DNA of 64,000 nucleotides. Origin: an uncultured Desulfobacteraceae bacterium (GTDB taxonomy: Bacteria; Desulfobacterota; Desulfobacteria; Desulfobacterales; UBA5852). Within the stretch, counting starts at the first letter, position 1. Each line of letters starts with the position of its first letter. A model generated the notes under the pieces. The model made no database searches. It saw nothing but the letters and a program-made list of their open reading frames with translations, and was not told where the DNA came from. The stretch spans positions 186,001-250,000 of the forward strand of contig CAJXSL010000005.1 of assembly GCA_913060875.1 (NCBI GenBank), written 5' to 3'. A program made the position numbers and the translations under genes. This document shows, piece by piece, positions 61,413 through 64,000 of the stretch.

Positions 61413-64000
61413 ATGAATGCGGATGTGCTGACAAAGGGGTACGAACCTCACGAAGTGGAAAAAAAGTGGTACCAGTACTGGGAGTCCAACGGGTCTTTCG
61501 CGGCCAGGGATAAAGACGCCGCCCCCGCCTATTCCATTGTCATTCCGCCGCCGAATGTCACCGGCGTCCTCCACATGGGGCACGCCTTGAACAACACCAT
61601 GCAGGATGTGCTCTGCCGCTACCGGCGCCTCAAGGGCGACAACGTCCTGTGGATGCCGGGGACCGACCATGCCGGCATTGCCACCCAGAATGTGGTCGAA
61701 CGCCAGCTGGCCGCCGAAGGTTTGACCCGCCACGCCGTGGGCCGGGAAAAATTCATCGAAAAAGTATGGCAATGGAAGCAGGAATCCGGCAACGCCATTA
61801 TCAACCAGCTCAAAAGCCTGGGCGCCTCCTGCGACTGGAACCGTGAGCGCTTCACCATGGATGCGGGCCTCTCCCAGGCGGTCCGCAAGGTTTTCGTGCA
61901 GTTGTATCGCGAAGGATTGATCTACCAGGGCGACTATATCATCAACTGGTGCCACCGCTGCCATACGGCCCTGGCGGATCTCGAGGTGGAGCACGAAGAA
62001 CTGGACGGCCATCTCTACCACATCCGCTATCCTTTCGCCGACGGATCAGGCGCCATCGTGGTGGCCACCACCCGGCCGGAAACCATGCTGGGCGATACGG
62101 CCGTGGCCGTCAACCCGGACGACGAGCGCTATACCGCCATATCGGCCACCCATGTCATCCTGCCCCTGCTGAACAGGGAAATCCCGATCATCCGGGACAG
62201 CTACGTCGACATGGCCTTCGGCACCGGCGGCCTCAAGGTCACACCGGCCCACGACCCCAACGATTTCGAGATCGGCCGCAAGCACGACCTGCCCGCCGTG
62301 AAAGTGATCAATGACGACGGCTTCATGAACGATGAAGCCGGACCGTTCAAGGGGCTGGAGCGGATGGCCTGCCGGGAGGCGGTGGTCAAAGCCCTCGAGG
62401 AAGAGGGGCTGCTGGTCAAAATCGAACCTCACCGCCACAGTGTGGGCCACTGCTACCGCTGCAAAGAAGTGGTGGAGCCCAATCTCTCCCGGCAATGGTT
62501 CGTGGCGGCCAAACCCCTGGCCGAAAAAGCCATTGCGGCGGTCAAATCGGGGAAAACCCGCATCATCCCTGCAAGTTGGGAAAAGACCTATTTCGACTGG
62601 CTGGAGAATATCCGGGACTGGTGCATCTCCCGCCAGATCTGGTGGGGCCACCAGATTCCGGCCTGGACCTGTGCGGCCTGCGGCGAGATGGTGGTGGCCA
62701 TGGAAGCGCCGACCACCTGCCCCGCCTGCCAGGGCAGCGACCTGGTTCAGGACACCGACGTGCTGGACACCTGGTTTTCTTCGGCCCTGTGGCCCTTCTC
62801 CACCATGGGCTGGCCGGAAGAAACCGATCTGTTGAAAACCTTCTACCCCACGTCCGTTCTGGTGACCGGTTTCGACATCCTCTTTTTCTGGGTGGCCCGC
62901 ATGATGATGATGGGGCTGCACTTCATGGACGACATCCCTTTCCACGATGTCTACGTGCATGCCCTGGTACGGGACGAGCACGGCAAGAAAATGAGCAAGT
63001 CCAAGGGCAACGTCATCGATCCCCTGACGGTCATCGACGAATACGGCGCCGATGCCTTCCGGTTCACCCTGGCCGCCTTCGCCGTCCAGGGCCGGGATGT
63101 CAAGATGTCCGAAAAACGGGTCGAGGGTTACCGCCATTTCGTGAACAAACTCTGGAACGCGGCGCGGTTCAGCCTGATGCACATCCAAAAGGCCGGCGGG
63201 GAAATCGATCGCACCAAGCTTTCCCTGGCGGACCGCTGGATCCTGTCACGCCTCAGCCGCATGAGCAGCAAAGTCGCTGACGCCCTGGATGATTATCGCT
63301 TCAACGAAGCCGCCGCAGCCCTGTATAAATTTATCTGGCACGAGTTCTGCGACTGGTATCTGGAAGCGTCCAAACCGGCTCTGTACGGTAACGATGCCGA
63401 CCAAAAACAGGCCGCCCTGGATGTCCTCTACCGCGTTCTCAAAGACACGCTGGTGGTCCTGCATCCGCTGATGCCCTTTGTCACCGAAGAGATCTGGCAC
63501 AAACTGCCCGGAACCGACGGTTCCATCATGCAGGCCGCCTATCCGGATGCCAACAGCGCCGGCGTGGCCCTGGATGAACAGGCCGAAGCCGACATGGAAC
63601 TCGTGATCGGGATCATCACCGGCATCCGTAACATCCGGGGCGAGATGAACATCGCCCCGGCCCTGAAGCTTACGGTGGTGGTGCAGACCGATGACGACCC
63701 GGTGGCAAAAACGTTGCAGGATCACCTGGCCCTGATCACCAACCTGGCCCGGCTCGAAAGCCTGGCGATTGAAAAAGTGGGCGCAAAGCCCAAGGCGGCC
63801 GCCACGGCCGTTATCGAGGGCGCCACTATTTTCGTATCCCTGGAGGGCATCATCGACTTCAACCAGGAAGCCGCCCGCCTGACAAAGGAAATCGGGAAAG
63901 TCGACAGCGAACTCACCGTCCTTAACAAAAAGCTCGGCAACGAAGACTTCCTGAAAAAGGCCCCCGCAGCCGTCGTCGACAAGGTCAAGGGCCAGCATGC
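61413..64000 (+). CDS. valS: Valyl-tRNA synthetase, 3' end outside window
   Basis: At least 862 residues of a class Ia synthetase. ATG 61413 has AAGGAG upstream. N-terminal HIGH motif in PPPNVTGVLHMGHAL (HMGH about 54-57), GTDHAGIATQ, editing domain TTRPETMLGDTAV, WCISRQIWWGHQIP, and the KMSKS at about 526-530. It ends in the C-terminal coiled coil typical of ValRS (AARLTKEIGKVDSELTVLNK). The gene runs off the right edge. Confidence 0.97.
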   Translation, partial: MNADVLTKGYEPHEVEKKWYQYWESNGSFAARDKDAAPAYSIVIPPPNVTGVLHMGHALNNTMQDVLCRYRRLKGDNVLWMPGTDHAGIATQNVVERQLAAEGLTRHAVGREKFIEKVWQWKQESGNAIINQLKSLGASCDWNRERFTMDAGLSQAVRKVFVQLYREGLIYQGDYIINWCHRCHTALADLEVEHEELDGHLYHIRYPFADGSGAIVVATTRPETMLGDTAVAVNPDDERYTAISATHVILPLLNREIPIIRDSYVDMAFGTGGLKVTPAHDPNDFEIGRKHDLPAVKVINDDGFMNDEAGPFKGLERMACREAVVKALEEEGLLVKIEPHRHSVGHCYRCKEVVEPNLSRQWFVAAKPLAEKAIAAVKSGKTRIIPASWEKTYFDWLENIRDWCISRQIWWGHQIPAWTCAACGEMVVAMEAPTTCPACQGSDLVQDTDVLDTWFSSALWPFSTMGWPEETDLLKTFYPTSVLVTGFDILFFWVARMMMMGLHFMDDIPFHDVYVHALVRDEHGKKMSKSKGNVIDPLTVIDEYGADAFRFTLAAFAVQGRDVKMSEKRVEGYRHFVNKLWNAARFSLMHIQKAGGEIDRTKLSLADRWILSRLSRMSSKVADALDDYRFNEAAAALYKFIWHEFCDWYLEASKPALYGNDADQKQAALDVLYRVLKDTLVVLHPLMPFVTEEIWHKLPGTDGSIMQAAYPDANSAGVALDEQAEADMELVIGIITGIRNIRGEMNIAPALKLTVVVQTDDDPVAKTLQDHLALITNLARLESLAIEKVGAKPKAAATAVIEGATIFVSLEGIIDFNQEAARLTKEIGKVDSELTVLNKKLGNEDFLKKAPAAVVDKVKGQH

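Overview
The window is high-GC DNA from an anaerobic bacterium. It most resembles a sulfate-reducing Desulfobacterota member of the Desulfosarcina/Desulfatitalea kind; this is an inference from gene content. Supporting signs are a peroxiredoxin gene with an in-frame TGA at the peroxidatic position (a probable selenoprotein), a CooT/DUF3842 pair, CHASE2-PP2C and FIST-PAS-PP2C sensors, a DUF4070 radical SAM protein and REP/MITE-like intergenic palindromes. Both ends cut genes: a TPR protein on the left and valS on the right.

Layout. 0-10.6 kb: TPR protein, amidase, TetR regulator coupled to an AcuI-type reductase, asd, small proteins, a PPOX-fold flavoprotein, a lipoprotein, and a DUF4384 protein overlapping a CHASE2-PP2C phosphatase. 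10.6-16.1 kb: a glycosyltransferase, the selenoprotein peroxiredoxin, an epimerase/dehydratase, an SRPBCC protein, a TPR-like protein and a YaeQ-like protein. 16.2-23.2 kb: an efflux operon (small protein, TolC-like, HlyD-like, two ABC-2 permeases) facing a sigma-54 activator. A near-consensus sigma-54 promoter and an upstream palindrome lie between them. 23.4-44 kb: FIST-PAS-PP2C sensor, CooT/DUF3842, a frameshifted small gene, alkaline phosphatase, YibE/F membrane protein, fetAB, SdiA-regulated-like protein, YkgJ-type protein, radical SAM enzyme, acyl-CoA synthetase, secreted proteins, thermonuclease and an amino-acid permease.

44.4-59.2 kb is a defence-rich region. It starts with an HTH/nucleotidyltransferase pair behind three 20-bp tandem repeats, then a pyridoxamine kinase. 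Next is a type I restriction-modification operon (half-length HsdS, HsdM, RhuM, full-length HsdS, HsdR, M48-type peptidase). Divergent from it is a compact four-gene operon: a three-helix membrane protein, a CD-NTase, an E2-like protein fused to a SEC-C motif, and a second nucleotidyltransferase-fold protein. I read the last operon as a short type II CBASS variant with an unusual fourth gene, and it is the strongest candidate for an undescribed system here. A tRNA-Phe gene borders the region, followed by rsmE, an acidic protein with four IIELT[D/E]VV repeats and a PopZ-like C-terminus, and valS.

All calls come from reading the sequence and from knowledge of the families. No database search was run.
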